Positions 13,301-25,300 of a stretch of 64,000 nt of DNA are shown in pieces. Positions within the stretch are counted from its first letter, which is position 1; each line of letters opens with the position of its first letter. The notes beneath the pieces were generated by a model. That model was not told the origin of the DNA and made no database searches. It was given only the letters and a program-made list of their open reading frames with translations. Location: positions 15,643,915 to 15,707,914 of the forward strand of contig CAIIXF020000001.1 in NCBI GenBank assembly GCA_903813345.2. The letters run 5' to 3'. The position numbers and the translations under genes were made by a program. This DNA comes from Owenia fusiformis (taxonomy: Eukaryota > Annelida > Polychaeta > Sabellida > Oweniidae).

Positions 13301-16300
13301 ATTTATACCAGTGTTTCATCAATGATTTGAAGCTCAACTAGCGACCAATATCATAACTCTTCAACGACATCTCCATGGGATAACCCCTGTCCAGACGAGG
13401 GCGTTAGCCTTCGATTTGGCTGAACACAAGGGAATCCAACACCCGTTCAATAAAGAAAATAAGATGGCCGGGAGAGACTTGCTGGCGCGCTTTCTTTCAC
13501 GCACCTCTCTGAGTATAAGGAAACCGCAGCCTACTTCTTTTAACAGAGCAAACGGGTTTACCAAGGAAGCTGTAAAGAACTTCTTCCAAATATATGAGGA
13601 AGAACTTCATGAACATCCAGAAATTCGCGCCGACCCTACACGAATCTATAACATGGATGAGAGTGGTATATCTATTGTACATCGGCCAGAATGTGTTCCC
13701 ATGATGGGGTCACGGCAAGTGGAAAAGCTAACTTCTGGCGAGCAAGGCAGAACGGTTACTACAAGTGTTTATGAATGCCGCTGCACTGATTTACGGTCAG
13801 CGCAAAGCCATTCCACCAAGAATGATGATTGGTGCGCCAGCGAATACTCTGTTTTTGTGTAATGACAGTGGGTGGATGACAAAGGATTTGTTCCCTTTGG
13901 TGTTGGAGCAACACGCTCAGTACGCTAAGTCTACACCAGCGAGGAAAACAATCCTTATATGAGATGGACATGATCTCATATCAGTTTAGCGTCAATTCTG
14001 AAAGCCAGGGAATTGGGAATAGTGATGATAATGCTACCTCCACACACTACCCATAAAATGCAGCCTCTTGATCGAGTTTTCTTCGGGCCATTGAAAGCAA
14101 GATTAGACACCGAATGCGATAGGTTTATGGCAGACAATCCAGGCGTTCCAATTACACCTTATGAACTTGCTGCACTCTTTGGACAAGCTTACAGGAGAGT
14201 ATCGACCCCCGATAAAGGCCCGAGCGGATTCCATGTAACAGGACTGTATCCCTACAATCCCAATATTTTTGAAGATGACAATTTTGCATACAACGATGAT
14301 GCATATGTAGATGGCAATACCCCCCCCCCCCTAAAAAAACTTTCTACGGTGAAAGGTGTAATGCCTCCTGCTAAAGATGATAACGTTAGTGTCCACCAAC
14401 ATGATCTGTCATCAGTGAAAGGCGTAGTGTCTCCCGGAGCATCAAATGCATCCCCCTATCTAATTCTTTGCCCTGAGTTCCGGAGCCCCTGACAACAGCA
14501 ATGATCAACACCATGCCTTCTATTGAAGAGAACTAACGTCACGCTACAAACAGAATCACTCCTTCAAATACGAGTCTGTCAGATGGCAAACAGCCGCATC
14601 AGTTTTCCTTCTTTAGAAACACCAGTCAAGAGAGCAATTCTTCCGGGATAAATACAAACGTGTTTTACAAGAAGGCCAACACCAACAAAGATGAAAACAT
14701 CCATTTTGCAAGTGTTCTTGCTGATTTGTCACCTATACCGGCAAAACGAAAGCAATCTAAATACAGCGATAGGAGGGGAAAGGCGTTAATTGTCACGAGT
14801 TCGCCATTCAAAAAACAACGGGAAGAAAAGAAAGAAAAGAAAAAGTACAAGAAATGAACAAAGAACAAAGCGCAAAGAAGAAGCTTATGCTGAGCTCTAG
14901 CATAACGGATAAAGCTAGCACAACAGGGCACTGAGAAATACAGTGACCCACCAACTGAAGATTGAGTGCAGTGTCCCTCCTGTAAAGAATGGATGCATGA
15001 AGCATGCAAAGATCCAGACTCAATCTGTTGTGACTTTTGCAAAGTCTAGTTTGTGAGACTCAACCATGCATGATCAGCAGCATCGATACAATTCCATTAC
15101 AAATTTGTTACAATAAATAATGTTTTGAATCCTGAACTGAAGTTTTAGTTGCTGGTTTGAAACACTCAGAATAGAACGAGGAGGTGACAGTTTAAAACCC
15201 CTGCAACATCTGACAACATTTCACTTATAAAATACTTTGCATCAAGGAGTGAAAAAACATATAATGGTAGTAATTCCTGGAAATATATAAGAACAAGTGA
15301 TTTTCAAATACAAGGATTTAAACATTTGGTTTGTAGCTTATTCCCCTCCAACACGTATCATGACTAGTATTGTTGTTATGGTTAAGAATTCACTGCCTGT
15401 ACGTTTAACTGTTTAGAAGTTAAGATAAGATTTGTGTGGACGAGTCGTATAATTGATTAATCTTGATTTTAAAACCCACGTATGAAAGGTGGGCCGTTTT
15501 GGCCCAACCATGGGCCTTTTTGCCCCACTCTCTAAATTATCTTTGATCGCTGAAATATTCAAGAAGTCTTAGACTCGTCTAGAACACTCGAAAAATGTAA
15601 AATACAACACAATGATAAAATGAGACATCAAGGAGCGCGATGACTGACGAATAAGAAATGCCTCTGAACGGAAGAAATTCGAATTTTATTTTGAGGGCAG
15701 CTTTGCCCCATGTTCCCTTACAGTGTAGTTAAGTTCAGGTACTTACAATTCTGGTCCGAGTCTTCAATGAGAATTCTCAACTTCTGAACACACAGCTAAA
15801 AGAAAACATAAAAATACTACTATAAACAATGGGGCACATCTCTGGCTCAATTAATGTACTTATACAAATATGTAATATATTTTGTAATTATCAATTTGAA
15901 AATCATGTATTTTGAATTCTTAAAAGAAGAAGTCATATTACAACTACTATTCTTAAGTTAACTATAATGTGCAAAATAAAGTCTAGTAAATACAACATAT
16001 TGTTCAATATAGACTGCGGACTATTCTGTAGAAGTGCTCTAGAAATGGATCTCGCTTTTCATGGAAGGTCACACATTCCAACATATTTCAAACAATTTGT
16101 ATGATTATAATAGACACTTTCTGGGTAGTTGGACTTTATGTAGGGGTGGCAGAAGGCCCTCAGGCCAATTTATACCCCTACCACAACAAAACCTTGGGGG
16201 TACTTTAATACCACCCAATAAAAATAATACTAATGCATATCAGATATTCATCGTTTTATAGTGGGTAGGGCATGCCATGGTTAGTCAGTGCCAGAAATTT

Positions 16301-19300
16301 CCAATCTCTGACTTATATGGTTACCATGGAAACAGTATTTATATCTCACAATCTTCTCAATTTGACCCCGTCCCAAATGTGTCCTTAAGTTCTCAAAGTG
16401 AAATATTTGCAAATCTGTTTGGATTTTGTGGCTGCAACTTTGTCAAAATTTGAATTAATATGTATGTATTCACACTATAGCACTAAAAACTTGATATAAT
16501 GATCTCATAAATTATAATATTTATCAAATGTAGTCACACACAACTGCTTTTAGGGAAAAGTGGGCGTGGCACTTTTTGGTACCTGTGTAATTGTTGCAGC
16601 ATTAAATGAAAAATACTTATTACACTAACAACAATTGACATTTAATTAGCATCTACTAACATTGTGTAACATTGTAGTATGTTCATTATCATTATTAGAT
16701 ACTTTAAATATTTTATATAAGTGTTATCATGACCCTTCCCTATCATAGGTCATTAAAACAAGGCATTAACATGACAAAATGTCACCACCTAAAACAATTT
16801 GGTCAATTTAAAGCAAGTTGGAAAATACCTTTTGACCTTAAGAAGGTTTGATTTGAACTTCTTAGAACATGTAGATGATTTTGAAAAAAAAATTCGTCAA
16901 TTTGAAGCAAGTTGAAAAAATACCTCTTTGACTTTTTTTGACATTGAGAAGGTCATTGAAGGTCAAATGTAAAGTCAGATTTGAACTTCTGAGAACATTT
17001 AGATGATTTTGAAAAAAAAATTAAGTAAATTTGAATCAAGTTGAAAAAAGACTTTTTTGACCTTGAAAAGGTCATTGAAGGTCAAATGTCAAATCTAAAG
17101 TCAGATTTGAACTTCTGAGAACATGTAGATGATTTTGAAAAAAAATTAGTCAATCTGAAGCAAGTTGAAAAAAGACCTTTTTGACCTTGAGAAGGTCATT
17201 GAAGGTCAAAGGTCAAATCTAAAGTCAGATTTGAACTTCTGAGAACTTGTAAAGTCAAATTTGAACTTCTGAAAAGATGTAGATGATTTTGGAAAAAAAA
17301 TTTGGTCAATTTGAAGCAAGTTGAAAACAGACCTTTTTGACCTTTTTTGACCTTGAGAAGGTCATTAAAGGTCAAATGTCAAACCTAAAGTCAGATTTGA
17401 AGTTCTGAGAACATGTAGATGATTTTGAAAAAAAAATTAGTCAATTTGAAGCAAGTTGAAAAAAGACCTTTTTGACCTTTTTTGACCTTGAGAAGGTCAT
17501 TGAAGGTCAAATGTCAAATCTAAAGTCATATTTGAATTTCTGAGAACATGTAGATGATTTTGAAAAAAAATTTAGTCAATTTGAAGCAAGATGAAAAAAT
17601 ACCTTTTTGACCTTTTTTGACATTGAGAAGGTCATTGAAGGTCAAATGTCAAATCTAAAGTCAGATTTGAATTCCTGAGAACACGTAGATGATTTTGAAA
17701 AAATTTTTAGTCAATTTGAAGCAAGTTGAAAACAGACCTTTTTTGACCTTGAGAAGGTCATTGAAGGTCAAATGTCAAATCTTAAGTCAGATTTGAATTT
17801 CTGAGAACACGTAGATGATTTTGAAAAAAAATTTAGTCAATTTGAAGCAAGTTGAAAACAGACCTTTTTGACCTTTTTTGACCTTGAGAAGGTCATTAAA
17901 GGTCAAATGTCAAATCTAAAGTCAGATTTGAATTTCTGAGAACATGTAGATGATTTTGAAAAAAAGAATTAGTCAATTTAAAGCAAGTTGAAAAAAGACC
18001 TTTTTGACTTTTTTTTACCTTGAGAAGGTCATTGAAGGTCAAATGTCAAATCTTAAGTCAAATCTAAAGTCATATTTGAATTTCTGAGAACATGTAGATG
18101 ATTTTGAAAAAAAAATTTAGTCAATTTGAAGCAAGATGAAAAAATACCTTTTTGACCTTTTTTGACATTGAGAAGGTCATTGAAGGTCAAATGTCAAATC
18201 TAAAGTCAGATTTGAATTTCTGAGAACATGTAGATGATTTTGAAAAAAAATTTTAGTCAATTTGAAGCAAGTTGAAAACAGACCTTTTTGACCTTTTTTG
18301 ACCTTGAGAAGGTCATTGAAGGTCAAATGTCAAATCTAAAGTCAGATTTGAAGGTCAAATGTCAAATCTAAAGTCAGATTTGAATTTCTGAGAACATGTA
18401 GATGATTTTGAAAAAAAATTTAGTCAATGTGAAGCAAGTTGAAAAAAGACCTTTTTGACCTTGAGAAGGTCATTGAAGGTCAAATGTCAAATCTAAAGTC
18501 AGATTTGAACTTCTGAGAACATGTAGATGATTTAGAAAAAAATTGAAGTCAGTCTAAACAGTATTTGTTAAGTTATAGGAAGTTGTAAGAAATTGTTACA
18601 GACGCCAACCGCCGGACGCCAACCTCCAACCTCCAACCGCCGGACGCCGTCGCAAAAAAACGGAGACCATAACAATATGTCACCACTTTTGGTGGTGACA
18701 TAATTAACTCTTAAGTCCTAGAGGTCCTTAGTCTTTTTAGCTTGTCAAAGTTGTATTCATTGACTTGAAGCTAGAATATAAATAGTTTCATTGATCAAGA
18801 GCTATGAGTTAAAATTGATTAATACATTTGTCAGGGTTAGAGCCATTTTATGCAATTGAAAAGTAATGGACCAACACTGATCAGTACCAAGTGAAGGTAA
18901 CGGCCGTAACCTTCGCATCTAAGATGGCGGACAGTAATTGTCGATTTTGATATTTTTAATTTTCATTGAATTAAACTATTTTAGAGTTGATGTTATGCTT
19001 TGACATTTGCACCAAATCAGGCTTAAATGACATTGGAACCATAGATGTAGTAAACATGAATAAACGATATGTGAAATGTTATGCCCTGCCTTAATACATA
19101 ACTAATATTTTCTCGGATAAATGGTGTCTTACAATTGACTAACTGATTCTATTATCAACATCAGGTAATGCATGATCTATCCAATGGATTAACGAAAATA
19201 CTTGATTCCAATATGGCAAAATAAATTATTCCATATATGAATTGCATAGTGCATCATTTTGCAGATATTACATAATGCATTCATTGACTCATGGTCAACA

Positions 19301-22300
19301 AGGTACGGGTAAAACTCCTTTTAGTATTTCACAAAATAATGAAATATAAACAATTTACATATTTCTGAAATGATGTACCTTTAGTGATTCCTTCGACCTG
19401 GAAAGTGGTTTGTTATGTTAAAACTTAAAATAATATCTAAACAAATCTGTTTAGTGTATAAAAACAATAAAAGTTAATATTAAATATTATTAGACACATG
19501 AATATAACCTAAAATAAGAAATCTTGTTCTCGTATTCCATTTTAAAATTGGTTGAATGATTTTGGCACAGTAGAAATGATGGTCATGATTAAATATTATA
19601 TGTAATATGCCCTGATGCTGTAACATCAATGGTCCTTTATAATCAGGTATGACTGAAATACTGGACAAGATCTTATAAGGTTACAGTTTCCATATAACGT
19701 ATGTTCCATATTACTACCCCAAATCTCCATTGTGTAAGTTTATGAGTCATTATCCCTCATAGTTTATTATGGCAAATGCCTATCCTTGTCTAGAATATGT
19801 CATTTTATCAATTTTATAAACAAGTATACAATTACACGCCCCCCCCCCCCCTCCCACACCAAAATTCCATTTTCTTTATCAAATCTTTCTACCTCTATCT
19901 GTTATGATTCTCTGTCAGGCTTCCCCAATTTTCCATACTGTCAAGTAAACATCTAAATAGGATAGTTCTAGCTATTGCTGTTGTTTTGAAATGTTGACTT
20001 TTCTTGGGGAAATATTTTTTCAATTCTGACAGAAGTTTTTAGCCAATATCATTCAATTTATCAATATCCAAACGCAGGGTTTCAGAAAGTATGCATTTTG
20101 TTTGTGCCTGTATTTTCATCATGTGTACTTATTAAGACAGCTATATTTAAACGTAAATACATTAAAACATGATACATATAATCTTTTGACAATTTCTTCA
20201 GTAAAGTGGCCATTTTGAGAAATGATATATAGCTTGTACCTTTGTTTGATGCTCAACAAGATGTTCGACTGGATTTGCCTTTGTCTAATTCATATATGTA
20301 CCAAATACGAGAATCTTAGAATCTTATTCTACAAAACGGGTGTTCATGGAAGTAGCACTAATTATTGCATCATTGCTATAAATCGTGTGATTTGATTGGC
20401 TAATTCAGAACCATGTGACTAAAAATACCAGCGTATTTCACAGCTCACTGAATTAATTCCATATTTAAAAGACGTATTGTCCAGCGTATTGCCCGCCTGG
20501 GGATTCTGACAACTGCACTTTCAATGATTTTTGCAACATGTATTACCATCGCCCTACGGGCTGCGGGCAATACATATTGCAAAAATCATTGAAAGATGAA
20601 CAGGTATTGCCCTCCATAGAATGAAATATTTGCTTAACATTTCTTACTGTTTCGGGCTTAATATCAATTTTGTTATAAACTGAACAAAGCGGCACCTTTA
20701 ACATGCAGCTAATTCTCCCATCTAACCAAGAGAGCCTCTTTTAATATATCGAAATTTAAAAATTGCCTCTGATTCAATTTGTTCAATCAAATCTAAAATG
20801 GTAATACCTTTTTACTGCTTCGAACTTCCTTATATTTTATACCATTGGGGTAGGATGTTTGTCTCTTTCAATTAATGCTTTCACCAGAAACATGGATATC
20901 ACTAATTTTGATTCATATTTAAAATGGTGTGCATGAATAGACCTGTGTATTCTATACCAAATAGAGACACTTCCCTGGAGAGTTCTAAATCTCTATATGT
21001 TAACAGCCTAGTTCCAGCCTAGTTAACTATAAGTTAACAGGCTAAATTCTCATTGAGATAATTTTAAAGAATCTTAAACATTGACTTATTGTTTCAGTGG
21101 TCCTATTAAAGTTCATGTGTACACAATCTGAACAACATCAAGTTTCAAACACTTCTGATTATCATCAAGTTTCAAACACAATCTGAACATCATCAAATTC
21201 AATGCAAATGCAGTTTTACTTTAATCCAACAGAACGAATATGGTAAATCAATAGACTAAGTGACACATGTCAAGTCAATGGTAAATACTTGTATCTAGCC
21301 CAACTAGCACAAGTGCTGCCATCTACCGACTAGTATCAATCCATCTATCCATATACATAGCACCTAATGAGGTCACGACTTCAAGTAAAGCTTTTTCCCT
21401 TGTCTATGGTAAAAAATAAGTTAAACAGAAAAGTTAGTTTGACACCAATGGTGATGCCCACCTTGTATGGTATAGGGATAAAAGGAAAGTTCATGATAAC
21501 ACTTACATAAAATAATTTAAGTATCTAATAATGATAATGAACATATTACAATGTTACACAATGTTAGTAAATGATAATTAAATGTCAATTATTGTTAGTG
21601 TAATATGTATTTTTTGCTTAATGCTGCAACAATTACACAAGTTCCAAAAAGTGCCACGCCCACTTTCCCTAAAAGTAGTTGTGTGTGACTATATTTGATA
21701 GATATTATTGATTTATTGGAGCATTATATCAACTTTTTAGTGCTTTAGTGTGAATATATACATATTTATACAACTTTTGACAAAGTTGCAGCCACAAAAT
21801 CCAAACAAATTTGCAAATATTTCACTTTGAGGGCGAAGGGACATATTTTGGAGGAGGTCAAATTGAGACGATTTTGAGATATAAATACTGTTTCCATGGT
21901 AACCATATAAGTTAGAGATTGGACATTTCTGGCACTGACTAACTATGGTATGCTCTGCCTACTATAAAACTATGAATATATGACATGCATTAGTATTCTT
22001 TTTATCAGGTGGTATTAAAGTACCCCCAAGGTTTTCTTAGGGTGGGGGTATGAATTGGCCTGAGGGCCGTCTGCCACCCCTACATGAAGTCCAACTACCC
22101 AGAAAGTGCCTAGCATAATCATACAGACTGTTTGAAATATGTTGGAATGTGTGACCTTCCATGAAAAATGGAAGTTGCAATTATCAGAGTAGTCCACAGT
22201 CTAATATTTAAGTTATATGTTTATTGAATCTGAAAGGTAATTATATTATAACAATTTTTAGTACAGCAGGGTGTTTATGTCATATAAGGACTTAACCCCT

Positions 22301-25300
22301 CCTCAAGCCAATGTATGAGTGCATGTGAAATCAAGTGTACTGAAGTTTTTAATGAATTTATGGTGATATGTTAAAGATGTTATTTTCAAAGTTATTTTCG
22401 ACTGTAGACAAAATATCTTTAGAATATTAGAATGCATCAGTTTAGAAAGTTCACTTCATAAAGTTTTCCCTAAACATAAATTAAGAACAATAACAGATAT
22501 TTGAAGAAGCATAATGCAGACTTGCTTGTTAACAATTCAGATTACGAGTTATTCAGTTGTTGGCTTGCTTTATGTTGATATTTGTTAGATAGAATTGAGC
22601 TTTTAGAAGGCATTTGATGAAACAAATGTAGTTCTATGACCAAGTTTAAAGTCTAATATCATATGACACTTAACTTTAGTTGAAGATTGACTTTGTTGAC
22701 ATCTGGTTGACCTATAGCTAATTAAGAAGAATTATGACTTTGCTAATTAAGAAGAATATTTGTAACATAAACACCCCGTCTTGTACATTTTTAAATATGA
22801 CACGCTGTACAAATAAGCATATTTTGACATCGATTCAAATTTTGGTGCGATTTGTAGATATTAAGATTAGAACACATCATTTCAAAGTCTCACCATAAAG
22901 TTATAATTAATGAACTCATTAAGGGCAACCAAATCTAGTGAGAATAAAAATGTCAAAATATACATCATTCACAATGTGCCTGATATAATATCATAGTGCA
23001 ATACTGCAGCTCAACAAAACTACCTTGGGTAAACTAATATCAAACAGACACAATATCATTCATACATGAGCCTTCAGTGGTTTTCAATATGAAGTCTACA
23101 ATATCGCAAACTGATCTGTAAATGAGTCATTCTAAAATAAATAGAAGTGCCAAATAATAAAACTTAAAGAAATCATGTTCATCTTATTAATGGTTGAAAT
23201 TTGTTTGAACGTAGAGCCCAAGGTAGGTGCTTAGTTATGTACTATGATGACAGTTCTGTATGGTTTTTCTGACTAAACCCCAGCCTACTCCACTTCAAAG
23301 GATTTAACCCCAGGATAGCTGAAGGAGGGGGGATGTAAAGTGGTACTTAAACTTAGTTCTATACATTTCATTACTTATAAATCATCTTCGGAATGGGCAA
23401 ACAGGCAAATAATGCAAATGCTATAAATGAAGGAGAACTAATGACTTATGTAAGGACTTCGAGGTCTTATCACTAAACAGAGTCAGGATTGGTGCATGAG
23501 GCTCCTATATTGTGGAGAGGGCTTGGTCAGTGTAAACCATATACAAAATTGCTGTTGTTGACCAGCTAATATACCTGAATGGATGCGGAGTGACTGGGCA
23601 CGCCTGAAGATATAGAAACAAGAACTGTAAGTGAAAGAGAAAACATGTGTCAGCTTATAGTGCATGGAATACTAGTACATTGTAGGGAGCTGGATGGGGA
23701 GGGCTTGTATACATAGAGCTATGGGAGGGCAACTTATAAGGTACAGCTCTGGCTAGCTTTACGAGGATCTTTCATTGAAGCTAAATCAAGATAACAACTG
23801 TCACAGCTGAGGATTCAGATCCAGATGGAAAGTCTTTTGTCTAAATGTCATCAGATATGGTAAGAAAAATTTTTTTTTTGATTTTACCGATCCCATTCCA
23901 AAAAAAAAAAAAAAGTTGAAAACATTCTCTAACCCTCCCCCTCTAACCCTCCCCCTTTCTACAAAAGTCAATACTTAATCAGTGACACACTAAAATTCAT
24001 AAACTTCTGGATCAGCCCATAACTGTGACAGCATATAATAATAATGTTCATGCAGTGCTTGGTGATGTTCAACTATAATTCAAATTATCAAAGCCCCTAA
24101 AACACAATATAATGCAATTGATAAATGCTTATCATGGCTGACTTGCAGTGCTGCAATCCAATTGACTCAGCAACTACTGTTACATTAAGCTAATCGAAGC
24201 GTGGAATGAATACAACAATGGCCTAACAAATAACCTGAATGGTATATCGTATGTACTGTAAAAGCTTTCTAAGGTGTGAACATATATATTGGGAGTTTGA
24301 ACAATGATTTCAATTGTGCAGTGATTCACTATTTGCATGGCCAACATGATCTTTCATGGACCAAACACAATCATGAGGGCCTAGAGCCTAGATCATTATA
24401 TATTTACCATGGCACATATACCTCTGTCGGAGCCCTGAGCTAATGGTAAAGCAACTGAGCATGCCAAAAGAAAAGGAGTTAATAACTTTGAGCACAGAAA
24501 CTGAATATGTGTGAGGTGTGTTAGTACAAGCACATTGATGTCGTACAAGGGGTCTTGATGTGTACAATAGCATTAATGAATTGTACAAGGGATTTGATAA
24601 AAAAACATCAATGTAGTAATAAGACATTTATATATCATACAAAAGCTTTGATGAAGTACAAGGGCATTGATACCTTGACAACACATTGATGATGTACAAA
24701 AGCATTGATGTAGTACATAAGCATTAATATTATATGAGGGAATGACTACTAAATGAGGGGAGGATAGGACTTCAACTTAATTTAAAGACCCATAAACCTG
24801 CCATTGAATGAATCATGACATTGTTGGTACAGAGAACAGTAAATATGCTGCTTGAACAAGCTATAATAGCAATATGATTTTTGTAGGTTAAAAGCACTTT
24901 ATGATAAACTGAAGTGGCCTGAAGCATACCAAAGGTCAATATTAAGTTGAAATGTACATGTCTGTATATTGTTAGAGTACACACAGTTCATTATGTTAAA
25001 AAGGAAACAAACATACACGTACTTATTTATACTTAAATAGACAACAAATATCAACCAGTTGTATCGTCAACATGCATCAACCATAATACTTTCCAAAATA
25101 GTTGCAATTGATAATTAAGAAATTCTCTTTTACAGTATTGCTTAATATTAAATACACTTCTTAGTAAATCTCATAATATTGTTAAACGATTCCAGACTTC
25201 TGAACTATGAATTAGTTGACAGGTTAATGTATTATTTACCTGCAATGACTGTGTTGATGCATTCATACAGCAGAGACATGGCAGATGTGCTGCAAATAGA

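Larger units (their letters stand above)
10146..15721 (+). mobile_element. Pogo-type DNA transposon in AP3D1 intron 11
   Basis: Terminal inverted repeats GTAAGGGAACATGG(A/G)GCAAAGC at 10146 and, inverted, ending at 15721; subterminal 'GGGCCGTTTTG(G)CCC' blocks near 10525 and 15493 are also inverted. It contains a broken transposase gene with one intron (see 11836-15049). The whole 5.6 kb insertion sits in the AP3D1 intron between exons 11 and 12 in the opposite orientation to the host gene. The exact ends and a TA duplication are not certain. Confidence 0.8.
16010..22203. mobile_element. 6.2 kb fold-back element with ~740-bp inverted arms
   Basis: The left arm (16010-16745) and right arm (about 21465-22203) are inverted copies: both start TAGACTG(C/T)GGACTA and share AAGGTCACACATTCCAACAT, the 'GGGGTGGCAGA' block, GCCACGCCCACTTTCCCTAA and 'TAGATAC..TTAA..ACTT'. 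The interior holds the swollen MITE (16757-18704), unannotated AT-rich DNA and a 20.5 kb palindrome. There are no transposase motifs or long ORFs, so it is non-autonomous. It occupies most of AP3D1 intron 10. Confidence 0.75.

Noticed and set aside
14665-15042. Antisense ORFs of 71 and 125 codons opposite the transposase tail
   Set aside because: Shadows of the Lys-rich tail and zinc finger coding strand.
24388-24627. Minus-strand stretch with TISSGL near a pyrimidine-rich acceptor, considered as the missing AP3D1 segment between exons 9 and 11
   Set aside because: The phase does not fit exon 9 or 11, and the 29-nt exon at 23575-23603 fits both phase and protein exactly.
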